DNA of 64,000 bases from Luzula sylvatica (lineage: Eukaryota > Streptophyta > Magnoliopsida > Poales > Juncaceae), in the NCBI GenBank assembly GCA_946800325.1, contig CAMPEJ010000011.1:248001-312000 (forward strand), read 5' to 3'. The notes under the pieces are model-generated. The model searched no databases, was not told where the DNA came from, and was given only the letters and a program-made list of their open reading frames with translations. Each line of letters opens with the position of its first letter. Position 1 is the stretch's first letter. This document shows positions 37,830 through 52,498 of the stretch, one piece after another. The position numbers were made by a program, and so were the translations under genes.

Positions 37830-40348
37830 TGTTTTTCGATTCAAAACAATCTGTTTATGCTTTGGGGAGTTCAAATAACGTATTTTGAGATCATTTGAAT
37901 CGTATCTTTTACCACATAACATTTCACCAAAATTTACAAACACTAAGAAAGTTTGTTTTTCGATTCAAAACAATCTGTTTATGCTTTGGGTAGTTCAAAT
38001 AACGTATTTTGAGATCATTTGAATCGTATCTTTTACCACATAACATTTTACCAAAATTTACAAACACTAAGAAAGTTTGTTTTTCGATTCAAAACAATTT
38101 GTTTATGCTTTGGGGAGTTCAAATAACGTATTTTGAGATCATTGGAATCGTATCTTTTACTACATAACATTTCACCAAAATTTACAAACACTACGAAAGT
38201 TTGTTTTTCGATTCAAAACAATTTGTTTATGCTTTGGGGAGTTCAAATAACATATTTTTAGATCATTCGAATCGTATCTTTTTCCACATAACATTTCACC
38301 AAAATTTACAAACACTAAGAAAGTTTGTTTTTCGATTCGAAACAATCTGTTTAAGCTTTGGGGAGTTCAAATAACGTATTTTGAGATCATTTGAATCGTA
38401 TCTTTTACTACATAACATTTCAACAAAATTTTAAACACTAAGAAAGTTTGTTTTTCGATTCAAAACAATCTGCTTATGCTTTGGGGAGTTCAAATAACGT
38501 ATTTTGAGACATTTGAATCGTATCTTTTACCACATAACATTTCACCAAAATTTACAAACACTAAGAAAGTTTGTTTTTCGATTCAAAACAATCTGTTTAT
38601 GCTTTGGGTAGTTCAAATAACGTATTTTGAGATCATTTGAATCGTATCTTTTACCACATAACATTTTACCAAAATTTACAAACACTAAGAAAGTTTGTTT
38701 TTCGATTCAAAACAATTTGTTTATGCTTTGGGGAGTTCAAATAACGTATTTTGAGATCATTTGAATCGTATCTTTTACGACATAACATTTCACGAAAATT
38801 TACAAACACTACGAAAGTTTGTTTTTCGATTAAAAACAATCTGTTTATGCTTTGGGGAGTTCAAATAACGTATTTTGAGATCATTTGAATCGTATCTTTT
38901 ACTACATAACATTTCACCAAAATTGTAAACACTAAGAAAGTTTGTTTTTCGATTCAAAACAATCTGTTTATGCTTTGGGGAGTTCAAATAACGTATTTTG
39001 AGATCATTTGAATCGTATCTTTTACCACATAACATTTCACCAAAATTTACAAACACTAAGAAAGTTTGTTTTTCGATTCAAAACAATCTGTTTATGCTTT
39101 GGGTAGTTCAAATAACATATTTTGAGATCATTTGAATCGTATCTTTTACCACATAACATTTTACCAAAATTTACAAACACTAAGAAAGTTTGTTTTTCGA
39201 TTCAAAACAATTTGTTTATGCTTTGGGGAGTTCAAATAACGTATTTTGAGATCATTGGAATCGTATCTTTTACTACATAACATTTCACCAAAATTTACAA
39301 ACACTACGAAAGTTTGTTTTTCGATTCAAAACAATTTGTTTATGCTTTGGGGAGTTCAAATAACATATTTTTAGATCATTCGAATCGTATCTTTTACCAC
39401 ATAACATTTCACCAAAATTTACAAACACTAAGAAAGTTTGTTTTTCGATTCGAAACAATCTGTTTATGCTTTGGGGAGTTCAAATAACGTATTTTGAGAT
39501 CATTTGAATCGTATCTTTTACTACATAACATTTCACCAAAATTTTAAACACTAAGAAAGTTTGTTTTTCGATTCAAAACAATCTGCTTATGCTTTGGGGA
39601 GTTCAAATAACGTATTTTGAGACATTTGAATCGTATCTTTTACCACATAACATTTCACCAAAATTTACAAACACTAAGAAAGTTTGTTTTTCGATTCAAA
39701 ACAATCTGTTTATGCTTTGGGTAGTTCAAATAACGTATTTTGAGATCATTTGAATCGTATCTTTTACCACATAACATTTTACCAAAATTTACAAACACTA
39801 AGAAAGTTTGTTTTTCGATTCAAAACAATTTGTTTATGCTTTGGGGAGTTCAAATAACGTATTTTGAGATCATTTGAATCGTATCTTTTACGACATAACA
39901 TTTCACCAAAATTTACAAACACTACGAAAGTTTGTTTTTCGATTAAAAACAATCTGTTTATGCTTTGGGGAGTTCAAATAACGTATTTTGAGATCATTTG
40001 AATCGTATCTTTTACTACATAACATTTCACCAAAATTGTAAACACTAAGAAAGTTTGTTTTTCGATTCAAAACAATCTGTTTATGCTTTGGGGAGTTCAA
40101 ATAACGTATTTTGAGATCATTTGAATCGTATCTTTTACCACATAACATTTCACCAAAATTTACAAACACTAAGAAAGTTTGTTTTTCGATTCAAAACAAT
40201 CTGTTTATGCTTTGGGTAGTTCAAATAACATATTTTGAGATCATTTGAATCGTATCTTTTACCATATAACATTTTACCAAAATTTACAAACACTAGGAAA
40301 GTTTGTTTTTCGATTCAAAACAATTTGTTTATGCTTTGGGGAGTTCAA
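37830..40348 (+). repeat. 9-monomer higher-order repeat, 1,113 bp, about 2.3 copies
   Basis: The markers 'gagacatttg' (38,506 and 39,619), 'cgattcgaaac' (near 38,333 and 39,446), 'ctgcttatg' and 'gattaaaaac' recur at 1,113 bp. Length = 9 x 124 - 3, the three losses being 'attttaaac', 'attgtaaac' and the missing base in 'gagacatttg'. Copies differ at 'tttaagctttg' (38,351), 'tttttccac' (38,281) and 'cacgaaaatt' (38,792). Confidence 0.88.
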
Positions 40349-42560
40349 ATAACGTATTTTGAGATAATTTGAATCGTATCTTGTACCACATAAAATTTCA
40401 CCAAAATTTACAAACACTACGAAAGTTTGTTTTTCGATTCAAAACAATCTGTTTATGCTTTGGGGAGTTCAAATAACGTATTTTGAGATCATTTGATTCG
40501 TATCTTTTACCACATAACATTTCACCAAAATTTACAAACACTAAGAAAGTTTGTTTTTCGATTCAAAACAATCTGTTTATGCTTTGGGGAGTTCAAATAA
40601 CGTATTTTGAGATCATTTGAATCGTATATTTTACCACATAACATTTTACCAAAATTTACAAACACTAAGAAAGTTTGTTTTTCGATTCAAAACAATTTGT
40701 TTATGCTTTGGGGAGTTCAAATAACGTATTTTGAGATCATTTGAATCGTATCTATTACCACATAACATTTCACCCAAATTTACAAACACTAAGAAAGTTT
40801 GTTTTTCGATTCAAAACAATCTGTTTATGCTTTGGGGAGTTCAAATAACGTATTTTGAGATCATTTGAATCGTATCTTTTACTACATAACATTTCACCAA
40901 AATTTACAAACACTAAGAAAGTTTGTTTTTCGATTCAAAACAATTTGTTTATGCTTTGGGGAGTTCAAATAACATATTTTTAGATCATTCGAATCGTATC
41001 TTTTACCACATAACATTTCACCAAAATTTACAAACACTAAGAAAGTTTGTTTTTCGATTCAAAACAATCTGTTTATGCTTTGGGGAGTTCAAATAACGTA
41101 TTTTGAGATCATTTGAATCGTATCTTTTACTACATAACATTTCACCAAAATTTTAAACACTAAGAAAGTTTGTTTTTCGATTCAAAACAATCTGTTTATG
41201 CTTTGGGGAGTTCAAATAACGTATTTTGAGATCATTTGAATCGTATCTTTTACCACATAACATTTCACCAAAATTTACAAACACTAAGAAAGTTTGTTTT
41301 TCGATTCAAAACAATCTGTTTATGCTTTGGGTAGTTCAAATAACGTATTTTGAGATCATTTGAATCGTATCTTTTACCACATAACATTTTACCAAAATTT
41401 ACAAACACTAAGAAAGTTTGTTTTTCGATTCAAAACAATTTGTTTATGCTTTGGGGAGTTCAAATAACGTATTTTGAGATCATTGGAATCGTATCTTTTA
41501 CTACATAACATTTCACCAAAATTTACAAACACTACGAAAGTTTGTTTTTCGATTCAAAACAATTTGTTTATGCTTTGGGGAGTTCAAATAACATATTTTT
41601 AGATCATTCGAATCGTATCTTTTACCACATAACATTTCCCCAAAATTTACAAACACTAAGAAAGTTTGTTTTTCGATTCAAAACAATCTGTTTATGCTTT
41701 GGGGAGTTCAAATAACGTATTTTGAGATCATTTGAATCGTATCTTTTACCACATAACATTTCACCAAAATTTACAAACACTAAGAAAGTTTGTTTTTCTA
41801 TTCAAAACAATCTGTTTATGCTTTGGGGAGTTCAAATAACGTATTTTGAGATCATTTGAATCGTATCTTTTACCACATAACATTTCACCAAAATTTACAA
41901 ACACTAAGAAAGTTTGTTTTTCGATTCAAAACAATTTGTTTATGCTTTGGGGAGTTCAAATAACGTATTTTGGGATCATTTGAATCGTATCTTTTTCCAG
42001 ATAACATTTCACCAAAATTTACAAACACTAAGACAGTTTGTTTTTCGATTCAAAACAATCTGTTTATGCTTTGGGGAGTTCAAATAACGTATTTTGAGAT
42101 CATTCGAATCGTATCTTTTACTACATAACATTTCACCAAAATTTACAAACACTAAGAAAGTTTGTTTTTCGATTTAAAACAATCTGTTTATGCTTTCGGG
42201 AGTTCAAATAACGTATTTTGAGATCATTTGAATCGTATCTTTTACCACATAACATTTCACCAAAATTTACAAACACTAAGAAAGTTTGTTTTTCGATTCA
42301 AAACAATCTGTTTATGCTTTGGGGAGTTCAAGTAACGTATTTTGAGATCATTTGAATCGTATATTTTACCACATAACATTTTACCAAAATTTACAAACAC
42401 TAAGAAATTTTGTTTTTCGATTCAAAACAATTTGTTTATGCTTTGGGGAGTTCAAATAACGTATTTTGAGATCATTTGAATCGTATCTTCTACCACATAA
42501 CATTTCACCCAAATTTACAAACACTAAGAAAGTTTGTTTTTCGATTCAAAACAATCTGTT
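40349..42560 (+). repeat. Mosaic domain repeating 37-38 kb and the left edge of the array
   Basis: About 40,310-41,610 matches 36,970-38,270 at an offset of 3,341 bp, sharing 'gataatttg', 'ataaaatttc', 'catttgattcg' and 'gtatctattacc'. About 41,470-42,520 matches 660-1,560 near the left edge, first at an offset of 40,820 and then, after one extra 'tttctattc' monomer, at 40,944. No gene. Confidence 0.82.
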
Positions 42561-45500
42561 TATGCTTTGGGGAGTTCAAATAACGTATTTTGAGATCATT
42601 TGATTCGTATCTTTTACCACATAACATTTCACCAAAATTTACAAACACTAAGAAAGTTTGTTTTTCGATTCAAAACAATCTGTTTATGCTTTGGGGAGTT
42701 CAAATAACGTATTTTGAGATCATTTGAATCGTATCTTTTACCACATAACATTTCACCAAAATTTACAAACACTAAGAAAGTTTGTTTTTCGATTCAAAAC
42801 AATCTGTTTATGCTTTGGGTAGTTCAAATAACGTATTTTGAGATCATTTGAATCGTATCTTTTACCACATAACATTTTACCAAAATTTACAAACACTAAG
42901 AAAGTTTGTTTTTCGATTCAAAACAATTTGTTTATGCTTTGGGGAGTTCAAATAACGTATTTTGAGATCATTGGAATCGTATCTTTTACTACATAACATT
43001 TCACCAAAATTTACAAACACTACGAAAGTTTGTTTTTCGATTCAAAACAATTTGTTTATGCTTTGGGGAGTTCAAATAACATATTTTTAGATCATTCGAA
43101 TCGTATCTTTTACCACATAACATTTCCCCAAAATTTACAAACACTAAGAAAGTTTGTTTTTCGATTCAAAACAATCTGTTTATGCTTTGGGGAGTTCAAA
43201 TAACGTATTTTGAGATCATTTGAATCGTATCTTTTACCACATAACATTTCACCAAAATTTACAAACACTAAGAAAGTTTGTTTTTCGATTCAAAACAATC
43301 TGTTTATGCTTTGGGGAGTTCAAATAACGTATTTTGAGATCATTTGAATCGTATCTTTTACCACATAACATTTTACCAAAATTTACAAACACTAAGAAAG
43401 TTTGTTTTTCGATTCAAAACAATTTGTTTATGCTTTGGGGAGTTCAAATAACGTATTTTGAGATCATTGGAATCGTATCTTTTACTACATAACATTTCAC
43501 CAAAATTTACAAACACTACGAAAGTTTGTTTTTCGATTCAAAACAATTTGTTTATGCTTTGGGGAGTTCAAATAACCTATTTTTAGATCATTCGAATCGT
43601 ATCTTTTACCACATAACATTTCACCAAAATTTACAAACACTAAGAAAGTTTGTTTTTCGATTCCAAACAATTTGTTTATGCTTTGGGGAGTTCAAATAAC
43701 GTATTTTGAGATCATTTGAATCGTATCTTTTTCCATGTAACATTTCACCAAAATTTACAAACACTAAGACAGTTTGTTTTTCGATTCAAAACAATCTGTT
43801 TATGCTTTGGGGAGTTCAAATAACGTATTTTGAGATCATTTGAATCGTATCTTTTACCACATAACATTTTACCAAAATTTACAAACACTAAGAAAGTTTG
43901 TTTTTCGATTCAAAACAATTTGTTTATGCTTTGGGGAGTTCAAATAACGTATTTTGAGATCATTTGAATCGTATCTTTTTCCATATAACATTTCACCAAA
44001 ATTTACAAACACTAAGACAGTTTGTTTTTCGATTCAAAACAATCTGTTTATGCTTTGGGGAGTTCAAATAACGTATTTTGAGATCATTTGAATTGTATCT
44101 TTTACGACATAACATTTCACCAAAATTTACAAACACTAAGAAAGTTTGTTTTTCGATTCAAAACAATCTGTTTATGCTTTGGGGAGTTCAAATAACGTAT
44201 TTTGAGATCATTTGAATCGTATCTTTTACCACATAACATTTCACCAAAATTTACAAACACTAAGAAAGTTTGTTTTTCGATTCAAAACAATTTGTTTATG
44301 CTTTGGGGAGTTCAAATAACATATTTTTAGATCATTCGAATCGTATCTTTTACCACATAACATTTCACCAAAATTTACAAACACTAAGAAAGTTTGTTTT
44401 TCGATTCAAAACAATCTGTTTATGCTTTGGGGAGTTCAAATAACGTATTTTGAGATCATTTGAATCGTATCTTTTACTACATAACATTTCACCAAAATTT
44501 TAAACACTAAGATAGTTTGTTTTTCGATTCAAAACAATCTGTTTATGCTTTGGGGAGTTCAAATAACGTATTTTGAGATCATTTGAATCGTATCTTTTAC
44601 CACATAACATTTCACCAAAATTTACCAACACTAAGAAAGTTTGTTTTTCGATTCAAAACAATCTGTTTATGCTTTGGGTAGTTCAAATAACCTATTTTGA
44701 GATCATTTGAATCGTATCTTTTACCACATAACATTTTACCAAAATTTACAAACACTAAGAAAGTTTGTTTTTCGATTCAAAACAATTTGTTTATGCTTTG
44801 GGGAGTTCAAATAACGTATTTTGAGATCATTTGAATCGTATCTTTTACCACATAACATTTCACCCAAATTTACAAACACTAAGAAAGTTTGTTTTTCGAT
44901 TCAAAACAATCTGTTTATGCTTTGGGGAGTTCAAATAACGTATTTTGAGATCATTTGAATCGTATCTTTTACTACATAACATTTCACCAAAATTTACAAA
45001 CACTAAGAAAGTTTGTTTTTCGATCCAAAACAATTTGTTTATGCTTTGGGGAGTTAAAATAACATATTTTTAGATCATTCGAATCGTATCTTTTTCCACA
45101 TAACATTTCACCAAAATTTACAAACAATAAGAAAGTTTGTTTTTCGATTCAAAACAATCTGTTTATGCTTTGGGGAGTTCAAATAACGTATTTTGAGATC
45201 ATTTGAATCGTATCTTTTACCACATAACATTTTACCAAAATTTACAAACACTAAGAAAGTTTGTTTTTCGATTCAAAACAATCTGTTTATGCTTTGGGGA
45301 GTTCAAATAACGTATTTTGAGATCATTGGAATCGTATCTTTTACTACATAACATTTCACCAAAATTTACAAACACTACGAAAGTTTGTTTTTCGATTCAA
45401 AACAATTTGTTTATGCTTTGGGGAGTTCAAATAACCTATTTTTAGATCATTCGAATCGTATCTTTTACCACATAACATTTCACCAAAATTTACAAACACT

Positions 45501-45680
45501 AAGAAAGTTTGTTTTTCGATTCAAAACAATTTGTTTATGCTTTGGGGAGTTCAAATAACGTATTTTGAGATCATTTGAATCGTATCTTTTTCCATATAAC
45601 ATTTCACCAAAATTTACAAACACTAAGACAGTTTGTTTTTCGATTCAAAACAATCTGTTTATGCTTTGGGGAGTTCAAAT
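42561..45680 (+). repeat. Mosaic domain with 12- and 15-monomer offsets
   Basis: The stretch from 'gggtagttc' (42,817) to 'tttcccc' (about 43,126) repeats 41.3-41.6 kb at 1,488 bp (12 x 124). 'aataacctat' at 43,571 recurs at 45,430, an offset of 1,859 (15 x 124 - 1). New variants that dominate to the right first appear here: 'gaattgtatc' with 'ttacgacat' (44,092), 'taagatag' (44,509), 'ttaccaacac' (44,624), 'cgatccaaaac' (45,021) and 'aaacaataag' (45,123). Confidence 0.8.
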
Positions 45681-48158
45681 AACGTTTTTTGAGATCATTT
45701 GAATCGTATCTTTTACCACATAACATTTTACCAAAATTTACAAACACTAAGAAAGTTTGTTTTTCGATCCAAAACAATTTGTTTATGCTTTGGGGAGTTC
45801 AAATAACGTATTTTGAGATCATTTGAATCGTATCTTTTTCCATATAACATTTCACCAAAATTTACAAACACTAAGACAGTTTGTTTTTCGATTCAAAACA
45901 ATCTGTTTATGCTTTGGGGAGTTCAAATAACGTATTTTGAGATCATTTGAATTGTATCTTTTACGACATAACATTTCACCAAAATTTACAAACACTAAGA
46001 AAGTTTGTTTTTCGATTCAAAACAATCTGTTTATGCTTTGGGGAGTTCAAATAACGTATTTTGAGATCATTTGAATCGTATCTTTTACCACATAACATTT
46101 CACCAAAATTTACAAACACTAAGAAAGTTTGTTTTTCGATTCAAAACAATTTGTTTATGCTTTGGGGAGTTCAAACAACATATTTTTAGATCATTCGAAT
46201 CGTATCTTTTACCACATAACATTTCACCAAAATTTACAAACACTAAGAAAGTTTGTTTTTCGATTCAAAACAATCTGTTTATGCTTTGGGGAGTTCAAAT
46301 AACGTATTTTGAGATCATTTGAATCGTATCTTTTACTACATAACATTTCACCAAAATTTTAAACACTAAGTTAGTTTGTTTTTCGATTCAAAACAATCTG
46401 TTTATGCTTTGGGGAGTTCAAATAACGTATTTTGAGATCATTTGAATCGTATCTTTTACCACATAACATTTCACCAAAATTTACCAACACTAAGAAAGTT
46501 TGTTTTTCGATTCAAAACAATCTGTTTATGCTTTGGGTAGTTCAAATAACGTATTTTGAGATCATTTGAATCGTATCTTTTACCACATAACATTTTACCA
46601 AAATTTACAAACACTAAAAAAGTTTGTTTTTCGATTCAAAACAATCTGTTTATGCTTTGGGGAGTTCAAATAACGTATTTTGAGATCATTTGAATCGTAT
46701 CTTTTACCACATAACATTTCACCCAAATTTACAAACACTAAGAAAGTTTGTTTTTCGATTGAAAACAATCTGTTTATGCTTTGGGGAGTTCAAATAACAT
46801 ATTTTTAGATCATTCGAATCGTATCTTTTACCACATAACATTTCACCAAAATTTACAAACACTAAGAAAGTTTGTTTTTCGATTCAAAACAATCTGTTTA
46901 TGCTTTGGGGAGTTCAAATAACGTATTTTGAGATCATTTGAATCGTATCTTTTACTACATAACATTTCACCAAAATTTTAAACACTAAGATAGTTTGTTT
47001 TTCGATTCAAAACAATCTGTTTATGCTTTGGGGAGTTCAAATAACGTATTTTGAGATCATTTGAATCGTATCTTTTACCACATAACATTTCACCAAAATT
47101 TACCAACACTAAGAAAGTTTGTTTTTCGATTCAAAACAATCTGTTTATGCTTTGGGTAGTTCAAATAACGTATTTTGAGATCAATTGAATCGTATCTTTT
47201 ACCACATAACATTTTACCAAAATTTACAAACACTAAGAAAGTTTGTTTTTCGATTCAAAACAATTTGTTTATGCTTTGGGGAGTTCAAATAACGTATTTT
47301 GAGATCATTTGAATCGTATCTTTTACCACATAACATTTCACCCAAATTTACAAACACTAAGAAAGTTTGTTTTTCGATTCAAAACAATCTGTTTATGCTT
47401 TGGGGAGTTCAAATAACGTATTTTGAGATCATTTGAATCGTATCTTTTACTACATAACATTTCACCAAAATTTACAAACACTAAGAAAGTTTGTTTTTCG
47501 ATCCAAACCAATTTGTTTATGCTTTGGGGAGTTAAAATAACTTATTTTTAGATCATTCGAATCGTATCTTTTTCCACATAACATTTCACCAAAATTTACA
47601 AACAATAAGAAAGTTTGTTTTTCGATTCAAAACAATCTGTTTATGCTTTGGGGAGTTCAAATAACGTATTTTGAGATCATTTGAATCGTATCTTTTACCA
47701 CATAACATTTTACCAAAATTTACAAACACTAAGAAAGTTTGTTTTTCGATTCAAAACAATCTGTTTATGCTTTGGGGAGTTCAAATAACGTATTTTGAGA
47801 TCATTGGAATCGTATTTTTTACTACATAACATTTCACCAAAATTTACAAACACTACGAAAGTTTGTTTTTCGATTCAAAACAATTTGTTTATGCTTTGGG
47901 GAGTTCAAATAACCTATTTTTAGATCATTCGAATCGTATCTTTTACCACATAACATTTCACCAAAATTTACAAACACTAAGAAAGTTTGTTTTTCGATTC
48001 AAAACAATTTGTTTATGCTTTGGGGAGTTCAAATAACGTATTTTGAGATCATTTGAATCGTATCTTTTTCCATATAACATTTCACCAAAATTTACAAACA
48101 CTAAGACAGTTTGTTTTTCGATTCAAAACAATCTGTTTATGCTTTGGGGAGTTCAAAT
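45681..48158 (+). repeat. 20-monomer unit (2,478 bp)
   Basis: Bounded by the rare 'aacgttttttgag' at 45,681 and 48,159; length 20 x 124 - 2. It contains two 'ttaccaacac' monomers (near 46,484 and 47,102), 'taagttag' (near 46,368), 'gttcaaacaac' (near 46,171) and 'taaaaaag' (near 46,615). Confidence 0.85.
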
Positions 48159-50266
48159 AACGTTTTTTGAGATCATTTGAATCGTATCTTTTACCACATA
48201 ACATTTTACCAAAATTTACAAACACTAAGAAAGTTTGTTTTTCGATCCAAAACAATTTGTTTATGCTTTGGGGAGTTCAAATAACGTATTTTGAGATCAT
48301 TTGAATCGTATCTTTTTCCATATAACATTTCACCAAAATTTACAAACACTAAGACAGTTTGTTTTTCGATTCAAAACAATCTGTTTGTGCTTTGGGGAGT
48401 TCAAATAACGTATTTTGAGATCATTTGAATTGTATCTTTTACGACATAACATTTCACCAAAATTTACAAACACTAAGAAAGTTTGTTTTTCGATTCAAAA
48501 CAATCTGTTTATGCTTTGGGGAGTTCAAATAACGTATTTTGAGATCATTTGAATCGTATCTTTTACCACATAACATTTCACCAAAATTTACAAACACTAA
48601 GAAAGTTTGTTTTTCGATTCAAAACAATTTGTTTATGCTTTGGGGAGTTCAAATAACATATTTTTAGATCATTCGAATCGTATCTTTTACCACATAACAT
48701 TTCACCAAAATTTACAAACACTAAGAAAGTTTGTTTTTCGATTCAAAACAATCTGTTTATGCTTTGGGGAGTTCAAATAACGTATTTTGAGATCATTTGA
48801 ATCGTATCTTTTACTACATAACATTTCACCAAAATTTACAAACACTAAGAAAGTTTGTTTTTCGATTCAAAACAATCTGTTTATGCTTTGGGGAGTTCAA
48901 ATAACATATTTTTAGATCATTCGAATCGTATCTTTTACCACATAACATTTCACCAAAATTTACAAACACTAAGAAAGTTTGTTTTTCGATTCAAAACAAT
49001 CTGTTTATGCTTTGGGGAGTTCAAATAACGTATTTTGAGATCATTTGAATAGTATCTTTTACCACATAACATTTCACCAAAATTTACAAACACTAAGATA
49101 GTTTGTTTTTCGATTCAAAACAATCTGTTTATGCTTTGGGGAGTTCAAATAACGTATTTTGAGATCATTTGAATCGTATCTTTTACCACATAACATTTCA
49201 CCAAAATTTACCAACACTAAGAAAGTTTGTTTTTCGATTCAAAACAATCTGTTTATGCTTTGGGTAGTTCAAATAACTTATTTTGATATCATTTGAATCG
49301 TATCTTTTACCACATAACATTTTACCAAAATTTACAAACACTAAGAAAGTTTGTTTTTCGATTCAAAACAATCTGTTTATGCTTTGGGGAGTTCAAATAA
49401 CGTATTTTGAGATCATTTGAATCGTATCTTTTACCACATAACATTTCACCCAAATTTACAAACACTAAGAAAGTTTGTTTTTCGATTCAAAACAATCTGT
49501 TTATGCTTTGGGGAGTTCAAATAACGTATTTTGAGATCATTTGAATCGTATCTTTTACCACATAACATTTCACCCAAATTTACAAACACTAAGAAAGTTT
49601 GTTTTTCGATTCAAAACAATCTGTTTATGCTTTGGGGAGTTCAAATAACGTATTTTGAGATCATTTGAATCGTATCTTTTACTACATAACATTTCACCAA
49701 AATTTACAAACACTAAGAAAGTTTGTTTTTCGATTCAAAACAATCTGTTTATGCTTTGGGGAGTTCAAATAACATATTTTTAGATCATTCGAATCGTATC
49801 TTTTTCCACATAACATTTCACCAAAATTTACAAATAATAAGAAAGTTTGTTTTTCGATTGAAAACAATCTGTTTATGCTTTGGGGAGTTCAAATAACGTA
49901 TTTTGAGATCATTTGAATCGTATCTTTTACCACATAACATTTTACCAAAATTTACAAACACTAAGAAAGTTTGTTTTTCGATTCAAAACAATCTGTTTAT
50001 GCTTTGGGAAGTTCAAATAACGTATTTTGAGATCATTGGAATCGTATCTTTTACTACATAACATTTCACCAAAATTTACAAACACTACGAAAGTTTGTTT
50101 TTCGATTCAAAACAATTTGTTTATGCTTTGGGGAGTTCAAATAACGTATTTTGAGATCATTTGAATCGTATCTTTTTCCATATAACATTTCACCAAAATT
50201 TACAAACACTAAGACAGTTTGTTTTTCGATTCAAAACAATCTGTTTATGCTTTGGGGAGTTCAAAT
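48159..50266 (+). repeat. 17-monomer unit (2,108 bp)
   Basis: Exactly 17 x 124 between 'aacgttttttgag' markers. The markers 'gaatagtatc' (49,048), 'ttgatatcatt' (49,284), 'caaataataag' (49,831) and 'gggaagttc' (near 50,007) each recur 2,108 bp later in the next unit. It lacks the 'aataacctat' monomer present in both flanking units. Confidence 0.88.
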
Positions 50267-52498
50267 AACGTTTTTTGAGATCATTTGAATCGTATCTTTT
50301 ACCACATAACATTTTACCAAAATTTACAAACACTAAGAAAGTTTGTTTTTCGATCCAAAACAATTTGTTTATGCTTTGGGGAGTTCAAATAACGTATTTT
50401 GAGATCATTTGAATCGTATCTTTTTCCATATAACATTTCACCAAAATTTACAAACACTAAGACAGTTTGTTTTTCGATTCAAAACAATCTGTTTATGCTT
50501 TGGGGAGTTCAAATAACGTATTTTGAGATCATTTGAATTGTATCTTTTACGACATAACATTTCACCAAAATTTACAAACACTAAGAAAGTTTGTTTTTCG
50601 ATTCAAAACAATCTGTTTATGCTTTGGGGAGTTCAAATAACGTATTTTGAGATCATTTGAATCGTATCTTTTACCACATAACATTTCACCAAAATTTACA
50701 AACACTAAGAAAGTTTGTTTTTCGATTCAAAACAATTTGTTTATGCTTTGGGGAGTTCAAATAACATATTTTTAGATCATTCGAATCGTATCTTTTACCA
50801 CATAACATTTCACCAAAATTTACAAACACTAAGAAAGTTTGTTTTTCGATTCAAAACAATCTGTTTATGCTTTGGGGAGTTCAAATAACGTATTTTGAGA
50901 TCATTTGAATCGTATCTTTTACTACATAACATTTCACCAAAATTTACAAACACTAAGAAAGTTTGTTTTTCGATTCAAAACAATCTGTTTATGCTTTGGG
51001 GAGTTCAAATAACATATTTTTAGATCATTCGAATCGTATCTTTTACCACATAACATTTCACCAAAATTTACAAACACTAAGAAAGTTTGTTTTTCGATTA
51101 AAAACAATCTGTTTATGCTTTGGGGAGTTCAAATAACGTATTTTGAGATCATTTGAATAGTATCTTTTACCACATAACATTTCACCAAAATATACAAACA
51201 CTAAGATAGTTTGTTTTTCGATTCAAAACAATCTGTTTATGCTTTGGGGAGTTCAAATAACGTATTTTGAGATCATTTGAATCGTATCTTTTACCACATA
51301 ACATTTCACCAAAATTTACCAACACTAAGAAAGTTTGTTTTTCGATTCAAAACAATCTGTTTATGCTTTGGGTAGTTCAAATAACTTATTTTGATATCAT
51401 TTGAATCGTATCTTTTACCACATAACATTTTACCAAAATTTACAAACACTAAGAAAGTTTGTTTTTCGATTCAAAACAATCTGTTTATGCTTTGGGGAGT
51501 TCAAATAACGTATTTTGAGATCATTTGAATCGTATCTTTTACCACATAACATTTCACCCAAATTTACAAACACTAAGAAAGTTTGTTTTTCGATTCAAAA
51601 CAATCTGTTTATGCTTTGGGGAGTTCAAATAACGTATTTTGAGATCATTTGAATCGTATCTTTTACCACATAACATTTCACCCAAATTTACAAACACTAA
51701 GAAAGTTTGTTTTTCGATTCAAAACAATCTGTTTATGCTTTGGGGAGTTCAAATAACGTATTTTGAGATCATTTGAATCGTATCTTTTACTACATAACAT
51801 TTCACCAAAATTTACAAACACTAAGAAAGTTTGTTTTTCGATTCAAAACAATCTGTTTATGCTTTGGGGAGTTCAAATAACATATTTTTAGATCATTCGA
51901 ATCGTATCTTTTTCCACATAACATTTCACCAAAATTTACAAATAATAAGAAAGTTTGTTTTTCGATTCAAAACAATCTGTTTATGCTTTGGGGAGTTCAA
52001 ATAACGTATTTTGAGATCATTTGAATCGTATCTTTTACCACATAACATTTTACCAAAATTTACAAACACTAAGAAAGTTTGTTTTTCGATTCAAAACAAT
52101 CTGTTTATGCTTTGGGAAGTTCAAATAATGTATTTTGAGATCATTGGAATCGTATCTTTTACTACATAACATTTCACCAAAATTTACAAACACTACGAAA
52201 GTTTGTTTTTCGATTCAAAACAATTTGTTTATGCTTTGGGGAGTTCAAATAACCTATTTTTAGATCATTCGAATCGTATCTTTTACCACATAACATTTCA
52301 CCAAAATTTACAAACACTAAGAAAGTTTGTTTTTCGATTCAAAACAATTTGTTTATGCTTTGGGGAGTTCAAATAACGTATTTTGAGATCATTTGAATCG
52401 TTTCTTTTTCCATATAACATTTCACCAAAATTTACAAACACTAAGACAGTTTGTTTTTCGATTCAAAACAATCTGTTTATGCTTTGGGGAGTTCAAAT
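50267..52498 (+). repeat. 18-monomer unit (2,232 bp)
   Basis: The same order of variants as the 17-monomer unit plus one 'aataacctat' monomer (52,248), giving 18 x 124 = 2,232. Private differences include 'cgattaaaaac' (near 51,097), 'aaatatacaaac' (near 51,190), 'aataatgtatt' (near 52,126) and 'cgtttcttttt' (52,399). Confidence 0.88.
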
